DNA of 64,000 nucleotides from Flavobacterium denitrificans DSM 15936 (GTDB lineage Bacteria > Bacteroidota > Bacteroidia > Flavobacteriales > Flavobacteriaceae). The position numbers were made by a program, and so were the translations under genes. Below, piece by piece: positions 15,814-25,375 of this stretch. Positions within the stretch are counted from its first letter, which is position 1. Each line of letters starts with the position of its first letter. The notes below the pieces were generated by a model, which did not search any database, was not told the DNA's origin, and was given only the letters and a program-made list of their open reading frames with translations. Location: positions 310,001 through 374,000 of the forward strand of contig NZ_KE384377.1 of the NCBI RefSeq assembly GCF_000425445.1, in the 5' to 3' direction.

Positions 15814-15976
15814 TATTTTTTTGTTTCATCGCTGTTTTTTTATATTTTTAACGGTCGTATTTTTTAAAATCAATTTAAATTGGTTTGAAAACTGTTATTA
15901 TTCGTAACAAAAGAAAAAATAGACTTTCATTTTTTACCGATAAATGGTACATTAGCCAAAAATCCTAAATTCATTT

Positions 15977-17845
15977 ATGCTAGAGCAAAATCAATACAAC
16001 GAAGATAATATTCGTTCACTCGATTGGAAGGAACATATTCGTATGCGTCCTGGAATGTACATCGGGAAATTAGGGGACGGATCATCACCGGATGATGGTA
16101 TTTATATTCTTTTAAAAGAGGTTTTAGACAACTGTATCGATGAGTTCGTTATGGGTGCCGGTAAAACTATCGAAGTATCTATAAAAGATAAAACAGTTAC
16201 GGTTCGTGATTACGGACGTGGAATTCCGTTGGGTAAAGTAGTCGATGTAGTTTCGAAGATGAATACCGGAGGAAAGTATGATTCTAAAGCTTTCCAGAAA
16301 TCGGTTGGTTTGAATGGTGTCGGAACAAAAGCCGTAAATGCGCTTTCTACTTTTTTTCGAGTAGAATCGGTTCGTGATGACAAACAAAAAGGAGCGGAAT
16401 TTTCGGCTGGAAATTTAGTTTTAGAAGAAGATGTAATCGATACGACTAAACGTAAAGGAACAAAAGTTGTTTTTACGCCAGATGAAACGATTTTCAAAAA
16501 CTATAAATTCCGTTTAGAATATGTAATCAAAATGGTTAAAAACTATTGTTATTTGAACAATGGTTTGACGATTATTTTCAATGGAGAAAAATATTATTCA
16601 GAAAACGGACTTCGTGATTTATTAGAAGAAACCATCAATGAAGAAGATTTAGAATATCCAATTATTCATTTAAAAGACCATGATATTGAAGTTGCGTTAA
16701 CGCACAGTAAAACGCAATATAGTGAAGAATATCACTCTTTCGTAAACGGTCAAAACACAACTCAGGGAGGAACGCACTTAGCTGCGTATCGTGAAGCGGT
16801 TGTAAAAACGATTCGTGAATTTTACAATAAGAATTTCGAAGCATCAGATGTTCGTAAATCGATTGTAAGTGCAATTAGTATTAAAGTAATGGAACCGGTT
16901 TTTGAGTCTCAGACCAAAACCAAATTAGGTTCTACTGATATGGGTTCTGATGATGGAACGCCTGCAGTTTCTGTTCGTACTTTCGTTAATGATTTCATCA
17001 AAACGAAGCTGGACAATTATCTGCATAAAAACCCAACAACTGCTGAGGCTTTATTGCGTAAAATTCTTCAGGCAGAACGTGAAAGAAAAGAATTATCAGG
17101 AATTAGAAAACTGGCGACAGATCGTGCTAAAAAAGCAAATCTTCACAATAAAAAATTAAGAGATTGCCGAGCGCATCTTCCAGATACTAAAAATCCTAGA
17201 AACTTAGAAAGTACACTTTTTATTACCGAGGGAGATTCGGCTTCTGGATCGATTACAAAGTCGCGTGACGTGAATACCCAAGCGGTTTTCAGTTTACGTG
17301 GTAAACCTTTGAATTCATACGGAATGTCTAAAAAAATTGTGTATGAAAACGAAGAATTTAACTTACTTCAAGCTGCACTTGACATCGAAGACGGATTAGA
17401 AAAATTACGTTACAACAACATCGTAATCGCAACCGATGCCGATGTCGATGGAATGCACATTCGTTTGCTTTTAATTACGTTCTTTTTACAGTTTTTCCCA
17501 GAATTAATTAAAGAAGGACATTTGTATATTTTACAAACACCACTTTTCAGGGTTCGAAACAAAAAAGAAACGATCTATTGTTATTCTGAAGATGAAAGAA
17601 AAGACGCCATCGAAAAACTAAAACCAAAACCAGAAATCACGCGATTTAAAGGTTTGGGAGAGATTTCGCCAGATGAGTTTAAAAACTTTATTGGAGATAC
17701 GATTCGTCTTGATCCGGTTATGATGGATAAACATACTTCAATCGAACAATTGTTGTCTTTCTACATGGGGAAAAATACTCCGGATAGACAAGAGTTTATT
17801 ATCAAGAATTTAAAGGTGGAGATTGATGAATTAGAAGAAGCATAA
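15977..17845 (+). CDS. parE: DNA topoisomerase IV subunit B
   Basis: This ATPase subunit of topoisomerase IV decatenates daughter chromosomes together with ParC. The 622-residue protein has the GHKL ATPase domain ([24 protein letters not shown]; glycine loop [12 protein letters not shown]). The Toprim domain follows, with [12 protein letters not shown] and the metal-binding [11 protein letters not shown]. The C-terminal [12 protein letters not shown] segment is also present. parC lies about 1.1 kb downstream on the same strand, separated only by a broken DUF1016 gene, so a parE-parC transcript is likely. The parE rather than gyrB assignment rests on length and this linkage. Confidence 0.95.
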   Translation: MLEQNQYNEDNIRSLDWKEHIRMRPGMYIGKLGDGSSPDDGIYILLKEVLDNCIDEFVMGAGKTIEVSIKDKTVTVRDYGRGIPLGKVVDVVSKMNTGGKYDSKAFQKSVGLNGVGTKAVNALSTFFRVESVRDDKQKGAEFSAGNLVLEEDVIDTTKRKGTKVVFTPDETIFKNYKFRLEYVIKMVKNYCYLNNGLTIIFNGEKYYSENGLRDLLEETINEEDLEYPIIHLKDHDIEVALTHSKTQYSEEYHSFVNGQNTTQGGTHLAAYREAVVKTIREFYNKNFEASDVRKSIVSAISIKVMEPVFESQTKTKLGSTDMGSDDGTPAVSVRTFVNDFIKTKLDNYLHKNPTTAEALLRKILQAERERKELSGIRKLATDRAKKANLHNKKLRDCRAHLPDTKNPRNLESTLFITEGDSASGSITKSRDVNTQAVFSLRGKPLNSYGMSKKIVYENEEFNLLQAALDIEDGLEKLRYNNIVIATDADVDGMHIRLLLITFFLQFFPELIKEGHLYILQTPLFRVRNKKETIYCYSEDERKDAIEKLKPKPEITRFKGLGEISPDEFKNFIGDTIRLDPVMMDKHTSIEQLLSFYMGKNTPDRQEFIIKNLKVEIDELEEA

Positions 17846-17862
17846 TAAACGTTAGAATAATA

Positions 17863-18967
17863 ATGCCAGACGATCTTCAAAATAAAATTATTTTTCAACA
17901 AGTTGCCGAGTTATTGCAAAATGCGCGACAACAGGTTTTGCGCACCGTAAATTCAACAATGACAATTACCTACTTTGAAATTGGAAGAATTATTGTTGAA
18001 GAAGAACAAAACGGAAAAGATAGAGCTGAATATGGCAAACAGCTTTTAAAAGATCTTTCGAAGCAATTAACTAAAGAATTTGGGAGAGGCTTTTCTATTG
18101 ATAATTTGGAAAATATGAGAAAGCTCTTTTTGACTTTCTCAAAATCCGAGACACTGTCTCGGATTTTGGAAATTCAAAAAAAAACAGTCAGTGCCTGCGG
18201 AATTCAAATCTCAAAAAACGCAGTTAGTGTCTGCGGAATTAAAAAAAGTAGATTATCAAACTTTGTCTTCCTTTTTTAAATTGACTTTTAGCCATTATAT
18301 TTTTTTAATGCGAATTGAAGATGAAAAAGAAAGACGGTTTTACAAAATTGAATCTGAAAAACACAATTGGAGTGTTAGAGAATTGAAACGTTAGTATGAT
18401 ACGGCACTTTATACAAGATTAGCTTTAAGTAGAGATAAAGAAGGAATTTTAAAACTTTCTGAACAAGGCCAGATTATTGAGAAACCAAAAGATATTATCA
18501 AAGATCCTTACATATTAGAATTTTTAGGATTGCCAGAATTGCATCAATATTCAGAATCTCAATTAGAAGAAGAAATCATTAATAAACTGGAGCAATTTTT
18601 ATTAGAATTGGGTCATGGTTTTACCTTTGTTGCAAGACAAGAAAGAATTACTTTTGATGATAAACATTTTAGAATTGATTTAGTTTTTTACAATAGAATA
18701 TTAAGATGTTTTGTACTTATTGATTTGAAAATAGGAGAATTAAAACATCAGGATTTAGGTCAGATGCAAATGTATGTGAATTATTATGATAGAGAAATGC
18801 GATTGGAAGATGAAAACAAGACAATTGGAATTGTACTTTGCCAAAATAAAAGTGAATCTGTCGTAAAATATACTTTACCAGAAAACAACGAGCAGATTTT
18901 TGCCAGTAAATATAAGACCGTTTTACCAAGCGTTGAAGTTTTAAAAGAACTTCTTGAAAACAAATAA
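17863..18967 (+). pseudogene. DUF1016 (YhcG-type) PDDEXK nuclease, broken twice
   Basis: The N-terminal DUF1016 helical domain (about 100 residues, TYFEIGRIIVEEEQNG) opens at 17863. The frame is lost in a run of nine A at 18176-18184: with eight A the reading continues as IQKKQSVPAEFKSQKTQ and joins the downstream frame. A second lesion is TAG at 18392-18394, within RELKR-stop-YDTALYTRLALS, where a Gln codon (CAG) is expected. The C-terminal nuclease domain is otherwise intact, with RIDLVFYNRILRCFVLIDLK giving the D and ExK-type positions. The repaired length is about 367 residues, normal for the family. It sits 17 bp after parE and 24 bp before parC. Shorter frames at 18191-18394 and 18530-18967 are pieces of it. 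Confidence 0.88.
18141..18167. repeat. 11-bp perfect hairpin inside the DUF1016 pseudogene
   Basis: AAAATCCGAGA (18141-18151) pairs perfectly with 18157-18167 around a 5-nt loop. It lies in the linker between the helical and nuclease domains, just before the frameshift tract. Confidence 0.8.
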
Positions 18968-18991
18968 ATTTATAATTTCGAATATAAATAA

Positions 18992-21715
18992 ATGAAAGAC
19001 GAAGAAGACGATAACATAATTCCAAACGACGACGAGAATAATCAAGATGAAAACCTGAAAGATGACAATCAGGATGGAGATGACGATGAGATTATCGATG
19101 TAGATGCTAAACATTTTGAGGGACAGCATTTTTACGAAAATGAGGAAGAAGAAGGCGAAGACGTTATTACGAAAGTAACCGGAATGTACAAAGACTGGTT
19201 CCTGGATTACGCTTCATATGTAATTCTGGAACGTGCAGTTCCTGCTATCGAGGACGGATTTAAACCGGTTCAGCGTCGTATTATGCACTCTTTAAAGGAG
19301 TTGGATGATGGTCGTTATAACAAAGTTGCCAATGTTGTTGGTCACACCATGCAGTATCACCCACACGGAGATGCGAGTATTGGTGATGCAATGGTGCAAA
19401 TTGGCCAAAAAGATTTATTGATTGATTGTCAAGGAAACTGGGGAAATATTCTAACAGGCGACGGTGCGGCAGCGCCCCGTTATATTGAGGCGCGTTTATC
19501 TAAATTTGCTTTGGAGGTTTTGTATTCTCCAAAAATCACTGAATGGGGACTATCATACGACGGTAGAAAAGCCGAACCGATTAATCTTCCGGTAAAATTC
19601 CCATTGCTTTTAGCGCAAGGAGCTGAAGGTATTGCGGTTGGACTTTCTACAAAAGTTCTTCCTCATAACTTCAACGAATTAATTGATGCTTCGATTAAAA
19701 TATTAAAAGGAAAACCGTTTACGTTGTATCCTGATTTTATGACGCAAGGTATCGCCGACGTTTCGAACTACAATGACGGAATGCGTGGCGGACGTGTGCG
19801 TGTGCGTGCTAAGATTTCGCAATTAGACAAAAATACATTGGTGATTACTCAGATTCCGTTTTCTACCAATACATCAAGTTTAATTGACAGTATTTTGAAG
19901 GCCAATGAAAAAGGTAAAATCAAAATCAAGAAAATTGAAGACAATACTGCAGCCGATGTTGAAATCTTGATTCACCTTTTCCCAGGCGTTTCTCCAGATA
20001 AAACAATTGATGCGTTGTTCGCTTTTACAGCTTGCGAAACTTCTGTAGCGCCTTTAGGATGTGTTATTGAAGATAATAAGCCGTTGTTTATTGGGGTTTC
20101 TCAAATGCTGAAAATCTCAACACAAAGAACAGTCGATTTACTTCGTCAGGAATTAGAAATTCAATTAGAGGAATTAAAAAATAAGTGGCACTTTTCTACT
20201 TTAGAGAAAATCTTCATTCGTGAAGAAATGTATATCGACTTCAAATTATACGGAGACAGAGAATCACTTTACAAATATTTATACGATCGTTTTGAGCCTT
20301 TCAAAAAATCTTTTGTCAGAGAAATCAATGATGACGATTTACAGCGTTTGACTCAAATTCCGATGATTCGTATTACACGTTTCGACTCTGATAAAGCCGA
20401 TGATTTAATCGCTAAGTTAGAAGACGAGATGAAAGAAGTGGAGCACAATCTAGAGCATTTAACAGATTTTGCAATTGCGTACTTTACTAAACTAAAAGAG
20501 AAATACGGAAAGGGACGTGAGCGTCAAACAGAACTTCGTGTTTTTGATAACGTTGAGGCTACAAAAGTAGTTTTAAGAAATACAAAACTATATGTAAACC
20601 GCGAAGAAGGTTTCGTAGGAACAAGTTTAAAGAAAGATGAATACGTAGGTGACTGTTCCGATATTGATGATGTTATCGTATTTTTAAGAGACGGAACATT
20701 AATGATTACAAAAGTCGATGCCAAAACTTTTATAGGAAAAGATATTATTCACGCTGCAGTTTTTGATAAAAACGACAAACGTACCATTTATAATATGATG
20801 TACCGTGATGGTAAATCAGGTCCATCCTATATAAAACGTTTTAATGTTACTGGTGTGACACGTGATAAAGCTTACGATTTAACAAACGGTACAAACGGTT
20901 CTCAGGTAGTTTATTTTTCACATAATCCAAATGGAGAAGCTGAGGTTGTAACTATTTTGCTTCGTCAGGTTGGAACGATTAAAAAACTGAAATTCGATAT
21001 TGATTTTGCTAAATTAGCCATTAAAGGTCGTGGTTCTAAAGGAAACTTGGTAACCAAATATCCAATCAAGAAAATCGAATTAAAAGAAAAAGGAATTTCG
21101 ACTTTGTTGCCAAGAAAAGTTTGGTTTGACGACACAGTAAAACGTTTAAATGTTGATGCGAGAGGAGAATTATTAGGAGAATTTAAGCCAACAGATAAAA
21201 TCTTAGTAATAAGTCAATCAGGAAAATTGAAAGTCATAATTCCGGAATTATCGACTCATTTCGATGAAGATATGATTGTTTTGGAAAAATGGAAACCGAA
21301 AAAACCAATTTCCGCGATTTACTATGATGGTGAAAAAGAGCGTTATTTCTTGAAACGTTTTTTGGTTGAAAACGAAGGAAAAGAAGAAAGCTTCATTACG
21401 GATCATCCAAATTCACAATTAGAAATTGTATCGACAGATTATCGTCCTGTTGCACAATTGGTTTTTGCAAAAGTAAAAGGCGTTCAAAAAGACGATTTGC
21501 ATATTGATGTAGAAGACTTTATAGCTGTAAAAGGTTTCAAAGCTCTTGGAAATCAATTGACAACTGATAAATTAAAACAGGTAAACTTGTTAGATCCGCT
21601 TCCTTATGAAGAACCAGTTGAAGAAGTTCCTGTAAAACCGGAATTGCCAGAAGATGATGATTCAGTAGAAACAGAGTTAGATGATGACGGCCAAATAGGT
21701 TTGGTTTTAGAATAA
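18992..21715 (+). CDS. parC: DNA topoisomerase IV subunit A
   Basis: This 907-residue breakage-reunion subunit pairs with ParE. Residues 1-60 are a highly acidic extension not part of the catalytic core. The winged-helix region has KPVQRRIMHSLKELDDGRYN and YHPHGDASIGDAMVQ, and the catalytic tyrosine is Tyr164 in AAPRYIEARLSKFA. The coiled-coil gate and a C-terminal beta-pinwheel follow (GSKGNLVTKYPIKKIELKEKG), ending in another acidic tail. The position equivalent to E. coli GyrA Ser83 is Ala128, which I believe is usual in Bacteroidota ParC. Linkage to parE supports ParC over GyrA. Confidence 0.93.
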   Translation: MKDEEDDNIIPNDDENNQDENLKDDNQDGDDDEIIDVDAKHFEGQHFYENEEEEGEDVITKVTGMYKDWFLDYASYVILERAVPAIEDGFKPVQRRIMHSLKELDDGRYNKVANVVGHTMQYHPHGDASIGDAMVQIGQKDLLIDCQGNWGNILTGDGAAAPRYIEARLSKFALEVLYSPKITEWGLSYDGRKAEPINLPVKFPLLLAQGAEGIAVGLSTKVLPHNFNELIDASIKILKGKPFTLYPDFMTQGIADVSNYNDGMRGGRVRVRAKISQLDKNTLVITQIPFSTNTSSLIDSILKANEKGKIKIKKIEDNTAADVEILIHLFPGVSPDKTIDALFAFTACETSVAPLGCVIEDNKPLFIGVSQMLKISTQRTVDLLRQELEIQLEELKNKWHFSTLEKIFIREEMYIDFKLYGDRESLYKYLYDRFEPFKKSFVREINDDDLQRLTQIPMIRITRFDSDKADDLIAKLEDEMKEVEHNLEHLTDFAIAYFTKLKEKYGKGRERQTELRVFDNVEATKVVLRNTKLYVNREEGFVGTSLKKDEYVGDCSDIDDVIVFLRDGTLMITKVDAKTFIGKDIIHAAVFDKNDKRTIYNMMYRDGKSGPSYIKRFNVTGVTRDKAYDLTNGTNGSQVVYFSHNPNGEAEVVTILLRQVGTIKKLKFDIDFAKLAIKGRGSKGNLVTKYPIKKIELKEKGISTLLPRKVWFDDTVKRLNVDARGELLGEFKPTDKILVISQSGKLKVIIPELSTHFDEDMIVLEKWKPKKPISAIYYDGEKERYFLKRFLVENEGKEESFITDHPNSQLEIVSTDYRPVAQLVFAKVKGVQKDDLHIDVEDFIAVKGFKALGNQLTTDKLKQVNLLDPLPYEEPVEEVPVKPELPEDDDSVETELDDDGQIGLVLE

Positions 21716-21720
21716 ATAGA

Positions 21721-21751
21721 AAACGCTAAGATTAATTTCTTAGCGTTTTTT
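21721..21751. terminator. bidirectional terminator between parC and the Clp-type gene
   Basis: An 11-bp stem (21721-21731 with 21738-21748) and a 6-nt loop have T on one side and A on the other. It serves the convergent parC and AAA+ genes. Confidence 0.88.
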
Positions 21752-21763
21752 ATGGTTTTAAAT

Positions 21764-24136
21764 TCAATTTTCAAGGGATAACAATACTTCTTTTTTATTC
21801 CATTTCACTTCGTTGTTTTCAATAGTTACCAAAATAATATCTCCATCTTTTACTTCTCCAGAAATTATCTTTTTTGCTAAAGGTCTTCTCAAATGCGTTC
21901 TAATAATGCTTTTAATGGGTCTTGCGCCATATTTAGCATTGTAACCATTTTCGGCAAGATAAAGTTTAGCTTCCATAGGAATTTCCACTCGAATGTTGAT
22001 ATTTTTCAGCAAATCCATAAACTCTTTTTTGAGATGGATCTCGAAGATCTTCAATGCATTTTCCTTACTGATAGGGGCAAAAGGTACAATCTCAGTCAAA
22101 CGTCCTAGAAATTCAGGTCTGAAATAATTTCCCATAATCTCCATTAAAGAATTTGAAGTCGGAATTTCGCCGTTATTGAAAGTATTCACAATATGATCTG
22201 CACCAATATTTGAAGTAAAAAGTATGATTGCATTAGAGAAATCGCCTTCTTTTCCTAAACGATCATGCAGTTTTCCTTCATCCATAATTTGCAAGAAAAC
22301 ATCAAAAACAGATGGATGCGCTTTTTCAATTTCATCAAATAAAACAATAGAATAAGGCTTTTGCCTAATTTTGTTTACTAGTAGGCCACCTTCTTCATAG
22401 CCCACGTAGCCTGGAGGGGCACCATATAGCAACGCGGCCGAGTGTTCTTCTTTAAATTCAGACATGTCAAAACGAATAATGGCGTTTTCATCTTGAAAAA
22501 GAAATTCGGCTAACGATTTTGCTAATTCTGTTTTACCTGTTCCTGTTGGTCCTAGGAAAAAAAACGAAGCAATAGGTTGGCCTGCTTTGCTTAGTCCTGA
22601 TCTAGATTCTAAAATTGATCCCGCGACGGTTGCAATACAATGATCTTGACCAATAACTCTTTGGTTTAAAACTTCTTCAATATTACTTAGCTTCTGTTTT
22701 TCCTCTTCATTTAGCTTTCCCGCAGGAATTCCGGTTTTTTGCGCAATAATGAGAGACAAGTCAAATGCTTCAATATGACTTCGTTTGTCTAAAGCCCTTG
22801 TTTCAAGCGTAATCAATAGTTTTTCAATATGATTTATAATTGACTCGGAAGTGTTTAAAGACATTTCCGAATCTTCTTCGACAATCATTAAAAAATTAGT
22901 TTTTTGTATAAGATCTTCCAAAAACCAATTGCATTCTTTTATTAATTGTTCTTCAGATAAAGCAGTTTCATTTCGTCTTAAAATAGCTAATTTATTCTCA
23001 AGTTCCTGTTTGCTTTTTAGAAAAGTTTCTCCAGAAGTTTTTAAAACCGACATTGTATGATCAATCAAGTTTATTGCTGATTCTGGCAGGCTTTTCTCTT
23101 TTAAATATCTTCTCGATAATCGAATCGATTCTGAAATAGTTTCATCGTCAATTTGTATTTTATGATGTTCCTGATAAATTTTGACAGACTCACGAATCAT
23201 TCGGAATAAGGTTTCGTCATTTGATTCTTCCAATTTTACGATTTCGAACATTCCAGCGAGTCCTTGTTCTTTTTCAATTCTTTTTGAAAATTCATCAATC
23301 GTTGAAGTAGCAATAATGTTTAATCCTTTTACTAATTCGCTTTTTAGAATATTGGATACGCCGGAGTCACCGCCATTTTTGTCCAATAAAGTGTGAATTT
23401 CTTCAATAATAAGAATGGCTTTTGGAAACTGTTGTAATTCCTGAATGCAGTTTTTTAATCGATCTTCAATTTCGCCTTTGTAGGATGCGCCCGCAATTAG
23501 GGATGACAAATCCAATTCAAATAACTGCACTTTGTTTAGCGCTTCCGGTACTTGATTGGCAATTACATTTTGAATCAAAGAATCAATTAAAATAGATTTC
23601 CCTACACCGCGATCACCAATTAATAAAACATTTGGTTTTGAGAAACGACAAAGAATTTCTTTTATAGCGTTCAGTTCAGCTTCGCGACCAATAGCAGTAA
23701 TTCTATTTGCCTTTTTTTCAACATTTTTATGAATACAATATTTAGTCAAAAAGCCTTTTTTTGCCTCTTTTTGATTGGTTAAAAGTTGAGGCTCAACTAT
23801 ATTTTCACTTTCCAGTAATTCATTTCTTGAAATAGGAAAACTCTTCATCTGATCAAAATTAAATCCTACTCCTGGAGAACTTAAAGCAATCAGAATGCTG
23901 TAAATACTAATTTCATCTTCATTTAATAAATCTCTTACTGAGTCTGCTTCTTTGATGATTTGATCAATAATATCATCGGGTTCAGCACTCAAAACGTGAG
24001 AAGCTTTTGGTTCTTCCTCAATTCTTACTTCTGCCCATTCATCCAAAAAATAAACATCTTTTCCCATTTTTTCAAGACGTTTCAAAAGTGATAAATCCCG
24101 ATTTAAAATAGCTTTTAGTAAATGAGATGATTTATA
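21764..24136 (-). CDS. 5'-truncated ClpV/TssH-like AAA+ unfoldase (probable pseudogene)
   Basis: Two AAA+ modules are visible. AAA1 has GDRGVGKS and ILIIEEIHTLL but lacks the usual arginine finger (LAGMFE where RRF is expected). AAA2 is complete: GPTGTGKTELAK, VLFDEIEKAHPSVF, FRPEFLGRLTE and GARPIKSIIRTHLRRPLA. No good start is found. TTG 24085 opens at KRLEKMGKD, but coherent N-domain sequence continues upstream (YKSSHLLKAILNRDLSLLKR) to about 24136. It then runs into sequence that is antisense to the neighbouring fragment, without any ATG. About 30 N-terminal residues seem lost. ClpV/TssH recycles contracted T6SS sheaths; the tssF-like neighbour favours this over ClpA/ClpB. Confidence 0.75.
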   Translation of the reverse strand, partial: YKSSHLLKAILNRDLSLLKRLEKMGKDVYFLDEWAEVRIEEEPKASHVLSAEPDDIIDQIIKEADSVRDLLNEDEISIYSILIALSSPGVGFNFDQMKSFPISRNELLESENIVEPQLLTNQKEAKKGFLTKYCIHKNVEKKANRITAIGREAELNAIKEILCRFSKPNVLLIGDRGVGKSILIDSLIQNVIANQVPEALNKVQLFELDLSSLIAGASYKGEIEDRLKNCIQELQQFPKAILIIEEIHTLLDKNGGDSGVSNILKSELVKGLNIIATSTIDEFSKRIEKEQGLAGMFEIVKLEESNDETLFRMIRESVKIYQEHHKIQIDDETISESIRLSRRYLKEKSLPESAINLIDHTMSVLKTSGETFLKSKQELENKLAILRRNETALSEEQLIKECNWFLEDLIQKTNFLMIVEEDSEMSLNTSESIINHIEKLLITLETRALDKRSHIEAFDLSLIIAQKTGIPAGKLNEEEKQKLSNIEEVLNQRVIGQDHCIATVAGSILESRSGLSKAGQPIASFFFLGPTGTGKTELAKSLAEFLFQDENAIIRFDMSEFKEEHSAALLYGAPPGYVGYEEGGLLVNKIRQKPYSIVLFDEIEKAHPSVFDVFLQIMDEGKLHDRLGKEGDFSNAIILFTSNIGADHIVNTFNNGEIPTSNSLMEIMGNYFRPEFLGRLTEIVPFAPISKENALKIFEIHLKKEFMDLLKNINIRVEIPMEAKLYLAENGYNAKYGARPIKSIIRTHLRRPLAKKIISGEVKDGDIILVTIENNEVKWNKKEVLLSLEN

Positions 24137-24137
24137 A

Positions 24138-24710
24138 GAGTTGCTCGCTTCTGTTGAACAGCAAGCAAAAGAAAGCAGTTTTTCTAAAAATAATGATCCA
24201 TATTTAATGATTAAACCAACAGCAGAGGATTCGACTGCAAAATCTTTTACAATAAGTTATTGGTCAACTTGTGCGGAACAAGGAAATGATATTAAAGCCG
24301 GAACTATTTTAGAATCTAAAGATGATTTGTTTTTTGTTAGTAAAAGAGTGATATTAATGACCAATACGGTTGGAGGCTTGAACAAGCAGAATAATAAAGA
24401 CCGAATTCTTGCCTACAGAAATGCATTATTAACTCGAGGCCGAATCGTGACTTTTGCAGATATAAAAGCATTCGGATTTAATCATTTTAAAAATTCGATT
24501 GAAGATATTAAGATTGAAAAAGGAACTCGAAAAGAAATATCTGTAAAAGCTGGATTTAGTCGCACGGTTGATATTTTTATTAAGTTGAATGCTGAAGAAA
24601 AACAACATTTATCTAAATCCGAGTGGGATTATCTCTGCGATAACTTTATGAAAAATTTAAAAAACAGATCTTCAAATGTATTTCCGTATCGTTTGTTTAT
24701 AGACAATTAG
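24138..24710 (+). pseudogene. C-terminal fragment resembling T6SS baseplate protein TssF
   Basis: The frame opens directly after a TAA at 24135-24137. It has only a TTG at 24141 near the start, so no natural beginning is present. The 189 residues look like the C-terminal third of Bacteroidota (T6SS type iii) TssF: YWSTCAEQGNDIKAGTIL, then NKDRILAYRNALLTRGRIVT, then GFSRTVDIFIKLN, ending SSNVFPYRLFIDN. TssF is a wedge protein of the T6SS baseplate. It points away from the truncated ClpV-like gene, and the two 5' ends meet within about 10 bases. The family assignment is from memory of the pattern; truncation is better supported than the family name. Confidence 0.55.
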
Positions 24711-24718
24711 AATTTAGA

Positions 24719-24746
24719 AAAACCTGACTTTTTAGAGTCAGGTTTT
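24719..24746. terminator. bidirectional terminator
   Basis: An 11-bp stem (24719-24729 with 24736-24746) and a 6-nt loop lie between the TssF-like fragment and the convergent exonuclease gene. Confidence 0.88.
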
Positions 24747-25373
24747 CTATTTAAAAAGAGAATTCAAATTGATTTCTTTTTTTTCTTTCAGCTTTTTCAC
24801 AATTTTCAAGAAAGCGATTGCAGTTATGTAGGCATCGCCTAAGGCAGTGTGTCGGTCTTTTTTAGAAATATCAAATTTATCTGCAAGATCGTCTAAAGTA
24901 TAATGATCTTTTCTTTCGAATAAATGAGATTTGATCAAGGTCTTTTTATATAAGTAAGCTGTATCCAAACGTTTGTTTGTGAGTTCTGTCAAACCGTTTC
25001 TTTCGAGCGCTTTATTAATCATTGTAACATCAAAAATAGTATGGTGCGCAATAATTATAGAATCGCCCAAAAATGAAATAAACTGCTGTAAAGCTTCTAA
25101 TTCATTCGGTCGTGGCATTACAAAAGCTTTTAAAATACCATGAATTTGAGCCGTTGATTTATCATAATGGTCTTGCTCTATATAAACTTCAAAACTGTTT
25201 TGAACAGAAATGATTCCGTTTTGAAGAACAAGCGCGCCAATGCATAAAATACGATCATTTTCATAATCAAATCCAGTAGTTTCGGTATCTAAAACGACAA
25301 ATCGAGTATTTTCGATCGTAACACTTTCGTCAAAAAGGTTTTCTTCTTTCTTGAAAAAATTAAATAGACTCAT
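24747..25373 (-). CDS. DnaQ-like 3'-5' exonuclease (DEDDh)
   Basis: The 208-residue protein has an RNase T/DnaQ fold. Motif I is VVLDTETTGFDYENDRIL, motif II IIAHHTIFDVTMIN, and the terminal DEDDh His/Asp pair is in DRHTALGDAYITA. It is shorter than the replicative epsilon subunit with accessory regions and lacks a GIY-YIG domain. It starts 2 bp after the stop of the DUF294 gene, so the two are translated from one message. This exonuclease-DUF294 pairing recurs in other bacteria, often near acetate-uptake genes, which are absent here. Confidence 0.9.
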   Translation of the reverse strand: MSLFNFFKKEENLFDESVTIENTRFVVLDTETTGFDYENDRILCIGALVLQNGIISVQNSFEVYIEQDHYDKSTAQIHGILKAFVMPRPNELEALQQFISFLGDSIIIAHHTIFDVTMINKALERNGLTELTNKRLDTAYLYKKTLIKSHLFERKDHYTLDDLADKFDISKKDRHTALGDAYITAIAFLKIVKKLKEKKEINLNSLFK

Positions 25374-25375
25374 GA

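Noticed and set aside
18191..18394. Independent small gene downstream of the DUF1016 N-terminal part
   Set aside because: It continues the same protein in the next frame and is explained by one extra A in a homopolymer.
21764..24085. ClpA or ClpB housekeeping chaperone
   Set aside because: The N-domain is incomplete, the middle domain differs from ClpB, the arginine finger of AAA1 is missing, and the neighbour is a TssF-like fragment. ClpV/TssH fits better, though ClpA/B is not fully excluded.
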